A DNA stretch of 64,000 bases from Hofstenia miamia (lineage: Eukaryota; Xenacoelomorpha; Acoela), in contig SCFE01000120.1 of NCBI GenBank assembly GCA_004352715.1, forward strand, positions 1,484,940 through 1,548,939. Direction: 5' to 3'. Shown piece by piece: positions 55,125 through 64,000 of the stretch. Within the stretch, counting starts at the first letter, position 1. Every line of letters begins with the position of its first letter. Below the pieces are notes generated by a model. That model was not told the origin of the DNA. It ran no database searches and was given only the letters and a program-made list of their open reading frames with translations. The position numbers and the translations under genes are program-made.

Positions 55125-55837
55125 ATTTTATAATTTATTGTAAAACTTCTTAACATCTTCTTTAATAATAGCTTTCAATCTTACTAATTTGTCAATTAAC
55201 TAAACAATTTCATTATAAATTTGAGCACTGTTATTTCCAGCATTCTTAGAAGAAGTAAGTAATTCTGAAAGATCCATTAATTGTGAAGGTTTATTATAGT
55301 AGAACACACTTTGACGATTAATTATCTGTTTAACTTCTTGATTCTTTACAAGATTCCTAAATACTCTCTTAGACTTTTCAGTGTATTCTTCTTTTGTCCT
55401 GTTAAGGCTGCTTTTGCAACACCTGTCCTCTGTATGCTATCACTTACAAGTTCATCAAGTTTTCTTAATTCATTTTTTTTCTGAATTTTGAAGTATGTCA
55501 TTGCTAGAAGGTAAACCAAATTTTTGTAATAGAACTGCATCAAAATTAATAATTTGTACAGGTGTTACCTTTTTCTTAATGTCTTCAAATTATAATTGAT
55601 TCATTTGTATATTCTTCCCTATATATCTGGTAGTATGATTTCATCTTGCTGATTTTCTTTAACAGTAGATCCTTGATCTGAAATAGTTTTTGTAATAGGT
55701 TTGTAAGTTTCCTGTAAGTTGACTGAACTTCATTTTGTTGGTTAATGTAGTTTTGCTTTTGTTGTAGAATTTTATTTTTCTTGCTTACTGACTATATCTT
55801 CAAGAATTACTTGTTTCCTATATTCATTGTAATCCAT
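55125..55837 (-). pseudogene. Maverick hypothetical protein
   Basis: From ATG 55837: MDYNEYRKQVILEDI. The clearest frame is 55346-55543 (KNELRKLDELVSDSIQRTGV, KKNTLKSLREYLGIL). After frameshifts, stretches such as SELLTSSKNAGNNSAQIYNE (near 55240) and DKLVRLKAIIKEDVKKFYNK (near 55160) follow. The C-terminal pattern (SxNxGNxSxQIYNEIV...IDxLxxLKxI) recurs in Polinton proteins encoded just after the ATPase. Function unknown. Several stops. Confidence 0.5.
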
Positions 55838-55974
55838 TATTATATAATTACTTTAGAAAATTTTTTTAATCTTTATCTTTTATAATATAGAACACATAGT
55901 TCCTTTTCTAATGCAATAGAGGACATGTTGTCCCTTAGCTTTTAAAATAGAGGACACTTTTCTGTGTGTGTATA

Positions 55975-56603
55975 TTACAAAGTTTCATCAAAGTTTTTGT
56001 ATACTGTCTTCTTTCCTTTACTTACAAAAAGAAAGTCATAGTTAGATAAATTTTCAAACAGGTCTGGATTAAAAGAATTATCCTTAGCAATTGAATTTTT
56101 GTCATGATTATCAACAGGAGTGTATAAAACCATGTGTGTACAATTTGTCCTTATTTTCTTTGGAACATTGTAATAAGATTGTGAAATATATATTGCTGAT
56201 ATGTTCTGATAATTACCATCAGTGAAATGATTTGAAATTTTATACTGAGTTTCTTCTGCTCCATTTACAAGGTCATCAAAGATAACTATTTTTCTACGTG
56301 TGGTAGAGTATTCATTAGCATTTTTTAGAAATTCAGATAATATTTCCAAAACAACACAATCTACTTGATTTGATATTTTTTTCATTATTTTAATTAGATT
56401 TTTTATTTTTTCTTGATGAAAATTTGGAGAATAAATATCTAACTTATCATAATATATAAGAGGTCTTAAAATCATATCCATTAATAAATTAGTTTTCTAC
56501 ATCCTGACTTTCCACATATAAGCCTTCTAAAGTCTTCTGATAAGAAATCTAAAGGTGATCTGTCATTTTTCACTTTTAGAGTATCATAATTAATAATCTT
56601 CAT
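55975..56603 (-). pseudogene. Maverick packaging ATPase (FtsK/HerA, A32-like)
   Basis: About 210 codons from ATG 56603. The N-terminal frame reaches the Walker A region GKSGCRK (56494-56513, where family members have GxxGxGKT-like sequence), then one missing base shifts the frame. The second frame (55975-56481) has Walker B KIVIFDDLVNG, then AIYISQSYYNVPKKIRTNCT, the usual sensor/Gln block, and ends NYDFLFVSKGKKTVYKNFDE. The family drives genome packaging into capsids. The frameshift and the R in place of the Walker A G/K context make it inactive. Confidence 0.8.
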
Positions 56604-56939
56604 TAAATAAGGAAAAAAGAATTCTTTTTTTCACAACAAAGAATAAAGTCCAGTAGAGGGGGAGAACAAAGTTCTACTTCTCCTTAAGAAAATATTTTCC
56701 TTTTTTCTTTTATAGATGACTATGAATTTAACTTACTGTGTTAAAGAAAAGAACCTAATAGGTTCTATTCCAGGTTCCAGACAATTACTTACAAAAAAAT
56801 GGAATAAATGTAATGAAATCAATTTGTAGCAATCTTTGAAGTAAGAAGACACAATTCATTGGTACTAAGAGAAGCAATGCTTCCCATAGTAAAGCTCTTG
56901 ATATTCATTATGCAATTGGCTATCTTCAAAACCAAAAGG
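56604..56939 (+). other. Start region of the integrase unit
   Basis: Divergent spacer between the ATPase (minus) and integrase (plus). It contains short plus-strand coding-like words (NRIYSRFQT-type, GSIPGSRQLLTKK near 56755-56800) but no clear start. A shared promoter region is possible. Confidence 0.35.
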
Positions 56940-58489
56940 AGGCTTCACACTTCCAAATCATAAATATACCAGATCATATAATCCTTTGCAGAAACAATTG
57001 AAAAATAATGTAAAACCATTTAATCAAATTTTGGAGGTTTCTAGAGAACATGATATATGCTATAGCTAACTAAAGCTAACTGCAATAATTTAAGAAATGT
57101 TAAACCTAAAAATTTTCATGAAATATTTGGCAAGTTGCTAGTTTCAAATGTTATTGGTGAAAGCAAATGCTTGTGTTGGGTTTGGGAAGTCAAAAAAACT
57201 TGAATTTAAAAGAGAAGGATGTTATCCCTCATCAAACTTTAGCTAAATGAACTTCACAAGTCTATTAGAAAGAAATTTAATAGAAGACATGTAATAGTAA
57301 CACATATATACTGAAATTTGGTGTGCTGACTTAGTTGATATGCAAAAATTTAGCAGGTAGAATAAAGGTTACAAATATTTACAAATGCATTTTCAAAATT
57401 TTGATGGAATATTCCTCTAAAAGATAAGACTGGACCTACATTTAAAGATGCACTACAAACAGTTCTTACTAGAATTCTAAAATTTTTACAGGTTGATAAA
57501 GAACAGGAGTTTTATAATAAAAATTGTCAAGAACTATGTGACAAATATAAAATAAAGATGCACTGAACAGATAACCATGTTGAAAGATTTTATAGGACAA
57601 TTAAAAACAAAATGTGGAAAGAATTCACAAAATAAAATCATAGAGAATATTTAGATATACTTCCTGAAATTTTAAGTGAATACAATAGTACAAAACATAG
57701 GTCTATAAAAAATGACTCCAATTGAAGCATTAAAAAAATAAAAATAAAGATGAAGTTTACAACAATTTATATAATAGAGAGTAACCACACTAGCATCCTA
57801 AGAGCTATATTTAAAGTAGGTGACAAAGTTAGAATAAGTAAAATTCAAATGAAAGTTTTTGATAAAGGTTATACACCAAATTGGACTGAGGAATTATTTG
57901 TTATTGATAAAATAAAATTAACAGACCCTATAACATACAAATTGAAGGATTTAGCTGATGAAGAAATAAAAGATTTATTTTATGAAGAAGAATTGCAAAA
58001 AACTGATCAAAAATATATAGAATTGAAAAGATATTGAGGAAAAAGAACGGGGAATGATATTTTTCAAGTGGTCTGGATATCCNGAATACAATAGTACAAA
58101 ACATAGGTCTATAAAAAATGACTCCAATTGAAGCATTAAAAAAATAAAAATAAAGATGAAGTTTACAACAATTTATATAATAGAGAGTAACCACACTAGC
58201 ATCCTAAGAGCTATATTTAAAGTAGGTGACAAAGTTAGAATAAGTAAAATTCAAATGAAAGTTTTTGATAAAGGTTATACACCAAATTGGACTGAGGAAT
58301 TATTTGTTATTGATAAAATAAAATTAACAGACCCTATAACATACAAATTGAAGGATTTAGCTGATGAAGAAATAAAAGATTTATTTTATGAAGAAGAATT
58401 GCAAAAAACTGATCAAAAATATATAGAATTGAAAAGATATTGAGGAAAAAGAACGGGGAATGATATTTTTCAAGTGGTCTGGATATCCA
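56940..58489 (+). pseudogene. Maverick integrase with upstream PLA2-like domain
   Basis: Three parts on the plus strand, with stops and shifts between them. First, 56940-57067: HKYTRSYNPLQKQLKNN ... SREHDICYS, with the His-Asp pair and Tyr/Cys pattern of viral-type phospholipase A2 domains. Second, a retroviral-type integrase core: EIWCADLVDMQKFSR (first Asp, 57328), DKEQEFYNKNCQELC (second Asp, about 57494), VERFYRTIKNKMWKEF (Glu, about 57580), LDILPEILSEYNSTKHRSIK. Third, a C-terminal SH3-like/chromodomain segment: FKVGDKVRISKIQMKVFDKG, TPNWTEELFVIDKI, ELQKTDQK, then RKKNGE and KWSGYP in shifted frames. The segment from 57678 is present twice. The family inserts the element into chromosomes. 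Confidence 0.8.
57678..58489. repeat. 406-bp exact tandem duplication joined at a single N
   Basis: Bases 57678-58082 recur at 58084-58488 with no difference that I can see; position 58083 is N. Both copies encode the same 95 codons of the integrase C-terminus. Perfect identity with an N at the junction in otherwise decayed sequence points to an assembly error. Confidence 0.9.
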
Positions 58490-58497
58490 ATTTAATT

Positions 58498-58963
58498 TAA
58501 TAGTTGGATAAAACAAAATTCCCTCACAATTGTTTTCATAATGTTTTGTTTCTTGATTTGAATATTCTTAAAAGCTGTTGTTTGAACCTGTTTTTTAAAA
58601 CTTTCTGTTAAATGATAGTGCTTTCCTTTATATGTAGTATCAATATTAAAGATTTTCTTTGTTGAATAGTGTTTTATTTGAATTTCATCATTCATTTTTT
58701 TACAAATGTTTTGATTTCTTATTCTTTCCTTTTTCTTACTTCTTCCATTGCCATTTCACTTTTATACATTATTGGCTTTTGTTTCAAGGTTTTTTTATTG
58801 TGTTGTTCATTTAAAAGATTCACTTGATATTTATTTGCAAAATACTTAATATATCCTTTTTCAATCTCTTCCAGCATTTTTTTATTTTGGATGGAGCATC
58901 AACAATAATCAAAATAATTTTTGGTTTACTTTTAAGGGGTCTCTGAACAGTGTTTAGTTTCAT
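58498..58963 (-). pseudogene. Maverick-associated ORF, possibly upstream part of the polymerase gene
   Basis: From ATG 58963: MKLNTVQRPLKSKPKIILII then VDAPSK; after shifts KKMLEEIEKGYIKYFANKYQ and KPIMYKSEMAMEEVRKRKE; then the last frame (58492-58695) HYHLTESFKKQVQTTAFKNI with QNIMKTIVREF. Basic and helical. My impression is that such sequence precedes the protein-primed PolB in other Mavericks, but no polymerase motif is present here. It stops abruptly where the integrase tail begins. Confidence 0.4.
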
Positions 58964-60541
58964 TTATTTACTTTGATCTCAAATGCCACGTAAGCATTGC
59001 TTCCAGACTATTACACATTGATATAATGTAAATTTTATTAGAATTTTCAAATTCTGCTTTATATATCTTTTGCTTTCATTTTTTATAGTCACTATTATAC
59101 CTAGCATTTCATAATTCAAAATTAGCCATTAGACAATTTTTAAATTCTTTATGTATATGTGACTGGTTTAAGTGAATGTATTCAAATTATGTTGTTCTAC
59201 ATAAAGCAGTATATACAGGGTGTTCAAGCAAACCATTAGACGAAATTTTTATTTTCAAAATTCGCTAGATGGCGTCATAAAATATTGAATTAGTATGTAA
59301 AAAACAAAGGGAAATTTGGTATTTAGAGCTATAGCACTTTTAATATTGCAATTTGTTTGCATTACGAAATAATTATGAGTAAATTACACTTTGCTTCATG
59401 CTTTCAGCCTTTAAAATTCGAAATTGACCCAGTCAATGTTTTGACAAATAAGGTTAAATTTAGTAAAGAACTTTTCATAAATTCGTTAGAATTTTCAAAA
59501 ATTATTGCTTTGTAGAGGTGATTCCAATTTGATATTTCTATATTACGAAACGAATTATGATTTCCGGACCTCTTCTGGTGAATTTGCAGCTGTTTATTTG
59601 ATTTCACTCAGTTTCGATCTTTTGACAAATGAGTTCAAAGTATGCCATACACCCGGAGTTTTACATTGCCTTTGGACAGCCAGTACTCTGTCAATTCTTG
59701 TTCAATTCCTTAGCTCTTTTCAGCATTCTTTATAACTCCTTTAGTTCTATATTACCTTGTTAATATTATATTTTTAGTTGTTATTCCCTTTATGATATCA
59801 AAACTTTAGTTTATTACAACTTTCGAATTTCTGCTTAACAATTATAACTGATGCATTTCAGAACACTATTACTCTGCGACTTTTGACGTTATGCACTAGG
59901 ATTATACAGTAAAATTTGTGCGCTGACTAGTTCCATGTGAAACTATTTTTTATTCTTTAAAATTATCTATACTTGTTGCAAAGTATCGGCCAAAACAAAT
60001 TTTCAATTTACACTTTCGTAAGATTCGATTGTTATAATTAATAAAGTAGACTAGATTTGGATACATATAACTCCATGAGTTTTTATACTATCGACACAAT
60101 TTAAATACCATTCGATGTGTGCTGAATAGCTCTAAGATAAACTGTTTTTTAATTTTAGAATTTTTTTAATTTCCCTATTTTTAGAGCAATAAACATAATT
60201 GATAAAAACATAACACTTTAATAGCTTTTCAATATTTTCTTTAAGTAAACAAAGGAGTAGAGCTTTCTTTAATATATGAAATTATGTCATTGACCTGTCT
60301 AGAGCAAAACAATTTTAACGTTGGAGTAGACTAAATTCGGAATGTTACTGAGAAGTCAATTTTGACGCTGTAGTCATAAAAAAATATTCCATTCTCCTAC
60401 TCCTACACAACAATATCTCCATGTGGCAATGTTTGTCGATTTCCGATTTGATCAATAGTTTTATTGTAAACTGCGAACAAATGTATCAGTCGATTTTTAC
60501 GAACTTAAAGTGCTTTTCAAAGACAATTCATTCAGTGCAGC
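58964..60541. other. Intergenic, with one copy of a repeat
   Basis: Contains ATACAGGGTGTTCAAGC at about 59213, a CCATTAGACGAAATTT word at 59233-59248 whose complement recurs at 63813-63828, and a ~205-bp segment at 59815-60030 that is repeated in direct orientation near 63080. No gene recognised. Confidence 0.45.
59815..60030. repeat. Dispersed repeat, copy 1 of 2
   Basis: Similar to 63080-63298 in the same orientation. Shared words include TTCGAATTTCT, CATTTCAGAAC, CTCCATGTGAAACT (TTCCATGTGAAACT here), ATCGGCCAA and ACACTTT. It is diverged, with many substitutions. It may be internal sequence of a MITE whose ends are the CCATTAGACGAAATTT words. Confidence 0.6.
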
Positions 60542-61159
60542 CAGGGCTGTAAAAATAAAAATAAAAATATATTGCCATATCTAAAATAAATAATTTTCTT
60601 TTTGGAAAACGGAAAATAAATTATTTCAATAATTGTTTAATTATTTCTATTGTTAAGCAATTATTTTGCAAATGATTATATTACAAAGAACTTAATCGTT
60701 TGAACGTCCCAGAAAGCCTTGTTGGCACAGAGGAAAATCTGGCTTTCGAGGTTAACAGGTTCCAGTGACTTTCATGTTTTAAATCAGTCATAGCAAATAA
60801 TATCACCCCATATCATGTGACTTTTAATATTTTGCCATTTAGGTTCTTCATGCAATTGACTAAGTAAATAAACATTTGGAGACAAGAAACAATATAAACA
60901 AGCATGCACTTTAAATAACGCCAAATGAGTCCCTTTTAACTCATTCAATTGCTATAAGGCATTTTGCAAATTTACTACGCCTTTTCTAAGGATGGTTACT
61001 CATTTTTCCAATCATATTGTCAGGAAAATTATTAATATTTGAGAAAAAATAATTCTCCGTCAAAAATAAATAATTGGTGTTTTTTGGGACGTGAATTAAA
61101 TTATTTTTATGTATTTATTGCCAATAATTTTTAAAATTATATATTTTTTTACATCTCTG
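60542..61159. mobile_element. hAT-like non-autonomous element
   Basis: Left end CAGGGCTGTAAAAATAAAAA, right end the complement of CAGAGATGTAAAAAAATATA: a 12-20-bp imperfect TIR of the CAGRGxTGTAAA type common in hAT elements. Flanks AGTGCAGC (60534-60541) and AGTACACA (61160-61167) agree at five of eight bases, as a decayed 8-bp target duplication would. It is 618 bases of very AT-rich sequence with no transposase. Confidence 0.6.
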
Positions 61160-61885
61160 AGTACACAAGTTTTAAAAATTTTTGGATCCGAAGTTTCTCA
61201 AAATGAAGATCCGATCCGATTCTATTTCTGTGGACCCACCTAACCGTATGCAGCCGTTATTAAAGCGGACTAAGACACTGTTTTTTGTTGGCCGTAAACA
61301 TTAGTAAGCTAATGCTCATATTCCATAGCTTTTGTCTAGCATTGATGAGCCCTCTTTGCAGGCTCATAAACACGTTAAACAAGGGCTGCGTGTTGTGCAC
61401 ATGACACAGTGTGAGCTTGTCTGGTTTACTGCTAATAACTGCTTCAGCCACTAAAAGTCTAATAAATTAGAATAAAGCCCACTCCCAACATTTGTTTTAG
61501 CTTAACACCCCAGCCAATGTATGTATCTACATGTAGTAACTTGAAAAAGTTTGTCTATTTGTATTGATGTTTGCTTGGTGGGGAATTAACTGAGAGCAGA
61601 ATATGTTTGATTTTTCACTCAAGGTGTGATGATCCTTAGCACACGCCTCAAAATGATCTATTTCCATTTCGTGAACCAATCAATAACGTTCGCCTACAAA
61701 TGTAGGATGCAATTATAGGCTTAATTTCGTAGTGTGCATTAAGATGAACGCTTGCTCTTAATGTCTATTGAAGTGTGGATGTCGCAATAACTAGATATTG
61801 TGACATTCACGATATGATATTTGCATTAAGTTGAAGAGGAATAAGTAGGTTCTTTTTCCTACAGATGGAAATAGGTTGACCAGTC
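61160..61885. other. Intergenic
   Basis: 700 bases. A 63-codon minus-strand frame at 61260-61451 is unrecognised and of doubtful meaning. Nothing else. Confidence 0.45.
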
Positions 61886-62835
61886 TGTATCCCAGACAAA
61901 AATGAGAAATCCTCACGATATCCTAAAAACATCTCACTGCGACATAATTGCCATTGTAGCGATAACACAAGAACGTCACAATGTATCCTAAAACGATCCT
62001 AAATCTGTCTTAATGTCCGTACAAAACAATATCTCTATGATGTCTCATTGAGATACCATGTGGCTCAACTAGACGTTCTCAGACTGTCTCAGCAGATGGG
62101 CTTGAGATTGTATCATAATGAGATACTTTGAGAATAGCGGAAAACGAGTTAATGACACCATTTATAACAGCAAAATACACTATTTCAATGCGTTTTAAGT
62201 GCATATAACAGATTATCATTAACAAATTTATTCAATAGCAATGACCAAGCTGCTACAAAGAACACATAAAATTCTGCAGACCCAATTGCTTGGCACAGAT
62301 GCATTAACAATGCAAACCAAAAAAGCAATTAGAAACGCAGACATTTTGCGAGGTCAAAGCTATTAATATCTAACGCAAATACCCCTAGTATTGATAAAGG
62401 ATTACATTACAAGATATGTAATTACTAATTTACTTCATATGAGTGATAGATTTAAAACATCGCATATATTCTTTAACAATTTGGTCATAATTTTGGCAAT
62501 AATAAATTTAAATTAAACATTTCAATTTTGAATAAAATTTGAAATCATTTTTTGATGCAACATAAAAGATTATATAGTAAAAAGGAGTTTTACTAATTTT
62601 CAAAAAATTCTCAGTTAGTGCTGACATTTTGCATAAATTATTTTTACATTGCTAGAATTATACATTAATTCTGAAATAGCATCTCAATGTAGTCTCATGA
62701 GATGTATCAGCGATAACCTAATGCGACATCTGCATAACATCAGCATTCTAAAAGCGTCTCACTAGGATATGAGACACCTGCGACATCAATAGGATGAATT
62801 AGGATGCATTTTCGACACTTGATTTTTGACTAGGA
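61886..62835. mobile_element. MITE candidate with GAGAC/ATCC subterminal words
   Basis: The ends are loosely inverted (TCCCAGACAAAAAT on the left at about 61892, and the complement of TCCTAGTCAAAAAT on the right ending about 62837). The outer 250 bases on each side are dense in GTCTCA/GAGATG/ATCCTA/GCGACAT words in both orientations, while the centre is plain AT-rich sequence. This pattern is typical of non-autonomous DNA transposons with subterminal transposase sites. The family is not identified and no target duplication was resolved. Confidence 0.45.
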
Positions 62836-62896
62836 CATAATAGAAGTCATTACCAATCTCTTTGAGTGAAATTGATTAAAATAATACAATTCAATA

Positions 62897-63012
62897 NNNN
62901 NNNNNNNNNNNNNNNNNNNNNNNNNNNNNNNNNNNNNNNNNNNNNNNNNNNNNNNNNNNNNNNNNNNNNNNNNNNNNNNNNNNNNNNNNNNNNNNNNNNN
63001 NNNNNNNNNNNN
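62897..63012. other. Assembly gap (116 N)
   Basis: Run of unknown bases. Confidence 1.
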
Positions 63013-63079
63013 CTATTTTACAAGATCAAAATCAGATTTTTTACTCCTTTTTCTGTGTAATTTTGGAATTATTATTAAA

Positions 63080-63298
63080 ACGATTTCGAATTTCTATTAT
63101 ATTTCTTCAAATGACACATTTCAGAACCCCATTGCTCTTTGAGTATTGATGCTATTGATAAACTGTATATATCAAAATGTTCTGAGTGAATAGCTCCATG
63201 TGAAACTTTTGTTCCTTTTCTCGATATATTAAATGTGGTACCATCACGTCGGCCAATAGAAATTTGCAAAATTAACACTTTTGCTACTTTCGATTATT
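63080..63298. repeat. Dispersed repeat, copy 2 of 2
   Basis: Direct-orientation relative of 59815-60030; see that entry for the shared words. Its left neighbour is the N-gap. Confidence 0.6.
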
Positions 63299-64000
63299 CA
63301 AATTTAAAAGCATGCTCTACATAATCTGTGTATTTGAAAATCAATGACTTTCATTTCTTATATTAAAAAATGTAGGATTGACGTTTTGTTTATTAAAATA
63401 TTAATATATCCAAGTAATTTAAATAATTATCATTACAGTATATATTTTGTAAATTATATAAAAATCGTAAGGTTGTGATATCCTTTATTACTGATGCTCA
63501 TTTAAGAGTGATAAAAATATCAAATCATTAAGCTGGCCTCAAATTCAAGTAATTTAAAAAATATATAGGCATTTAAGCTTAGCAAGTTTTGCCCCTCAAT
63601 GTTGAGTTGCTTCCAGAGTCTCTGCATATTAACATATAATCTCGTTTTCATCTTGTGTGTTATTTAAAAGTGTGAAGATAATACGTCATCAGCGCAAAGG
63701 AATTCTTTAAACATCGAGATAAAACGAGTGCATTTAATTTGAAATAATTTTACATTAATATTAAATTTGCACTACATTTCTTGACCATTAGAGGGCTTAT
63801 AAACGCTTAAATAAATTTCGTCTAATGGTGTCAGTAATAAATCAGTTATATTGAAAATTTTAAAAAGTTAGGCTAAATTTATTTTTCTCATTGGGTAATG
63901 TGATCTTGCGGATTATTGATTTTTCACATTAACTTCCAAATGAATGCTTACTCTTTGGAAGAGAGACGTCAAACTGTAGACCGAATTTATTGAATCCATG
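63299..64000. other. Intergenic to the window end
   Basis: AT-rich. AAATTTCGTCTAATGG at 63813-63828 is the complement of the word at 59233-59248, and CCATTAGA at 63785-63792 forms a small local hairpin with it. No gene recognised. Confidence 0.45.

Larger units (their letters stand above)
47440..58963. mobile_element. Decayed Maverick/Polinton (self-synthesising, virus-like transposon)
   Basis: A cluster of genes found together only in Mavericks/Polintons and their virus relatives: packaging ATPase, double-jelly-roll major capsid, minor-capsid-like protein, adenain-type cysteine protease, and a retroviral-type integrase on the other strand. All copies contain stops or frameshifts. I see no convincing protein-primed DNA polymerase, and no terminal inverted repeats, so the outer boundaries are approximate. 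The order on the minus strand (ATPase, hypothetical, minor capsid, small protein, major capsid, small hydrophobic, protease, structural-like protein) is collinear. The abrupt meeting of the integrase 3' end with an opposed ORF at about 58500 suggests an internal deletion or join. Confidence 0.85.

Noticed and set aside
61260-61451. 63-codon minus-strand frame
   Set aside because: No recognisable motif or context. Length is within chance expectation.
1-64000. tRNA, rRNA, CRISPR arrays, bacterial operons
   Set aside because: Looked for by eye and not seen. The window has eukaryotic gene structure.

Overview
This is an AT-rich stretch of an invertebrate animal genome. It has spliced exons with GT/AG boundaries, long introns, microsatellites, two N-gaps and many layers of transposable elements. 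No bacterial signatures, CRISPR arrays or rRNA genes are visible. The sequence does not fix the phylum.

1-21 kb: a 3' LINE piece and a LINE ORF1 relic are followed by the only host gene I can defend. It is an 11-exon + strand gene (2112-20879) for a protein of about 551 residues that I identify as the homologue of vertebrate C1orf87, an EF-hand-like protein. An RFX/X-box-like site and a TATA-like site lie upstream. Its introns hold a TIR transposon with a LINE nested inside it, a LINE 3' end with a 69-bp minisatellite, and a mariner-like relic.

21.8-31 kb is a retroelement pile-up. Two related LINEs share a 3' end but have different microsatellite tails. Next come a fragment of an unusual reverse transcriptase, a 992-base gap, another LINE, and an antisense LINE with ORF1. 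32.7-34.7 kb is an IS630/Tc1-mariner-type transposon with TIRs, TA target sites and a possible 63-bp mini-intron. 37.2-38.6 kb is a second LINE of the family at 28.7 kb; its catalytic motif is altered to YTDD and it carries a perfect 42-bp palindrome. 39.6-40.4 kb is a piggyBac transposase N-terminus split by a 193-bp foldback MITE with a TAA target duplication.

47.4-59 kb is a decayed Maverick/Polinton. On the minus strand, from high to low coordinate, lie a packaging ATPase, a hypothetical protein, a minor-capsid-like gene, a small protein, a double-jelly-roll major capsid gene, a small hydrophobic protein, an adenain-type protease, a coiled-coil structural-like protein and an unknown protein. 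On the plus strand there is an integrase with a PLA2-like domain upstream. Two ~0.95-kb TG...CA repeats, each with its own 4-bp target duplication (probable solo LTRs), landed inside and just upstream of the minor-capsid-like gene. A 406-bp exact tandem duplication in the integrase abuts a single N and is probably an assembly artefact. 59-64 kb contains a hAT-like MITE, a second MITE candidate, a 205-bp direct repeat and a short N-gap. The virus-like genes all carry stops or frameshifts, so the element appears dead as a coding unit.
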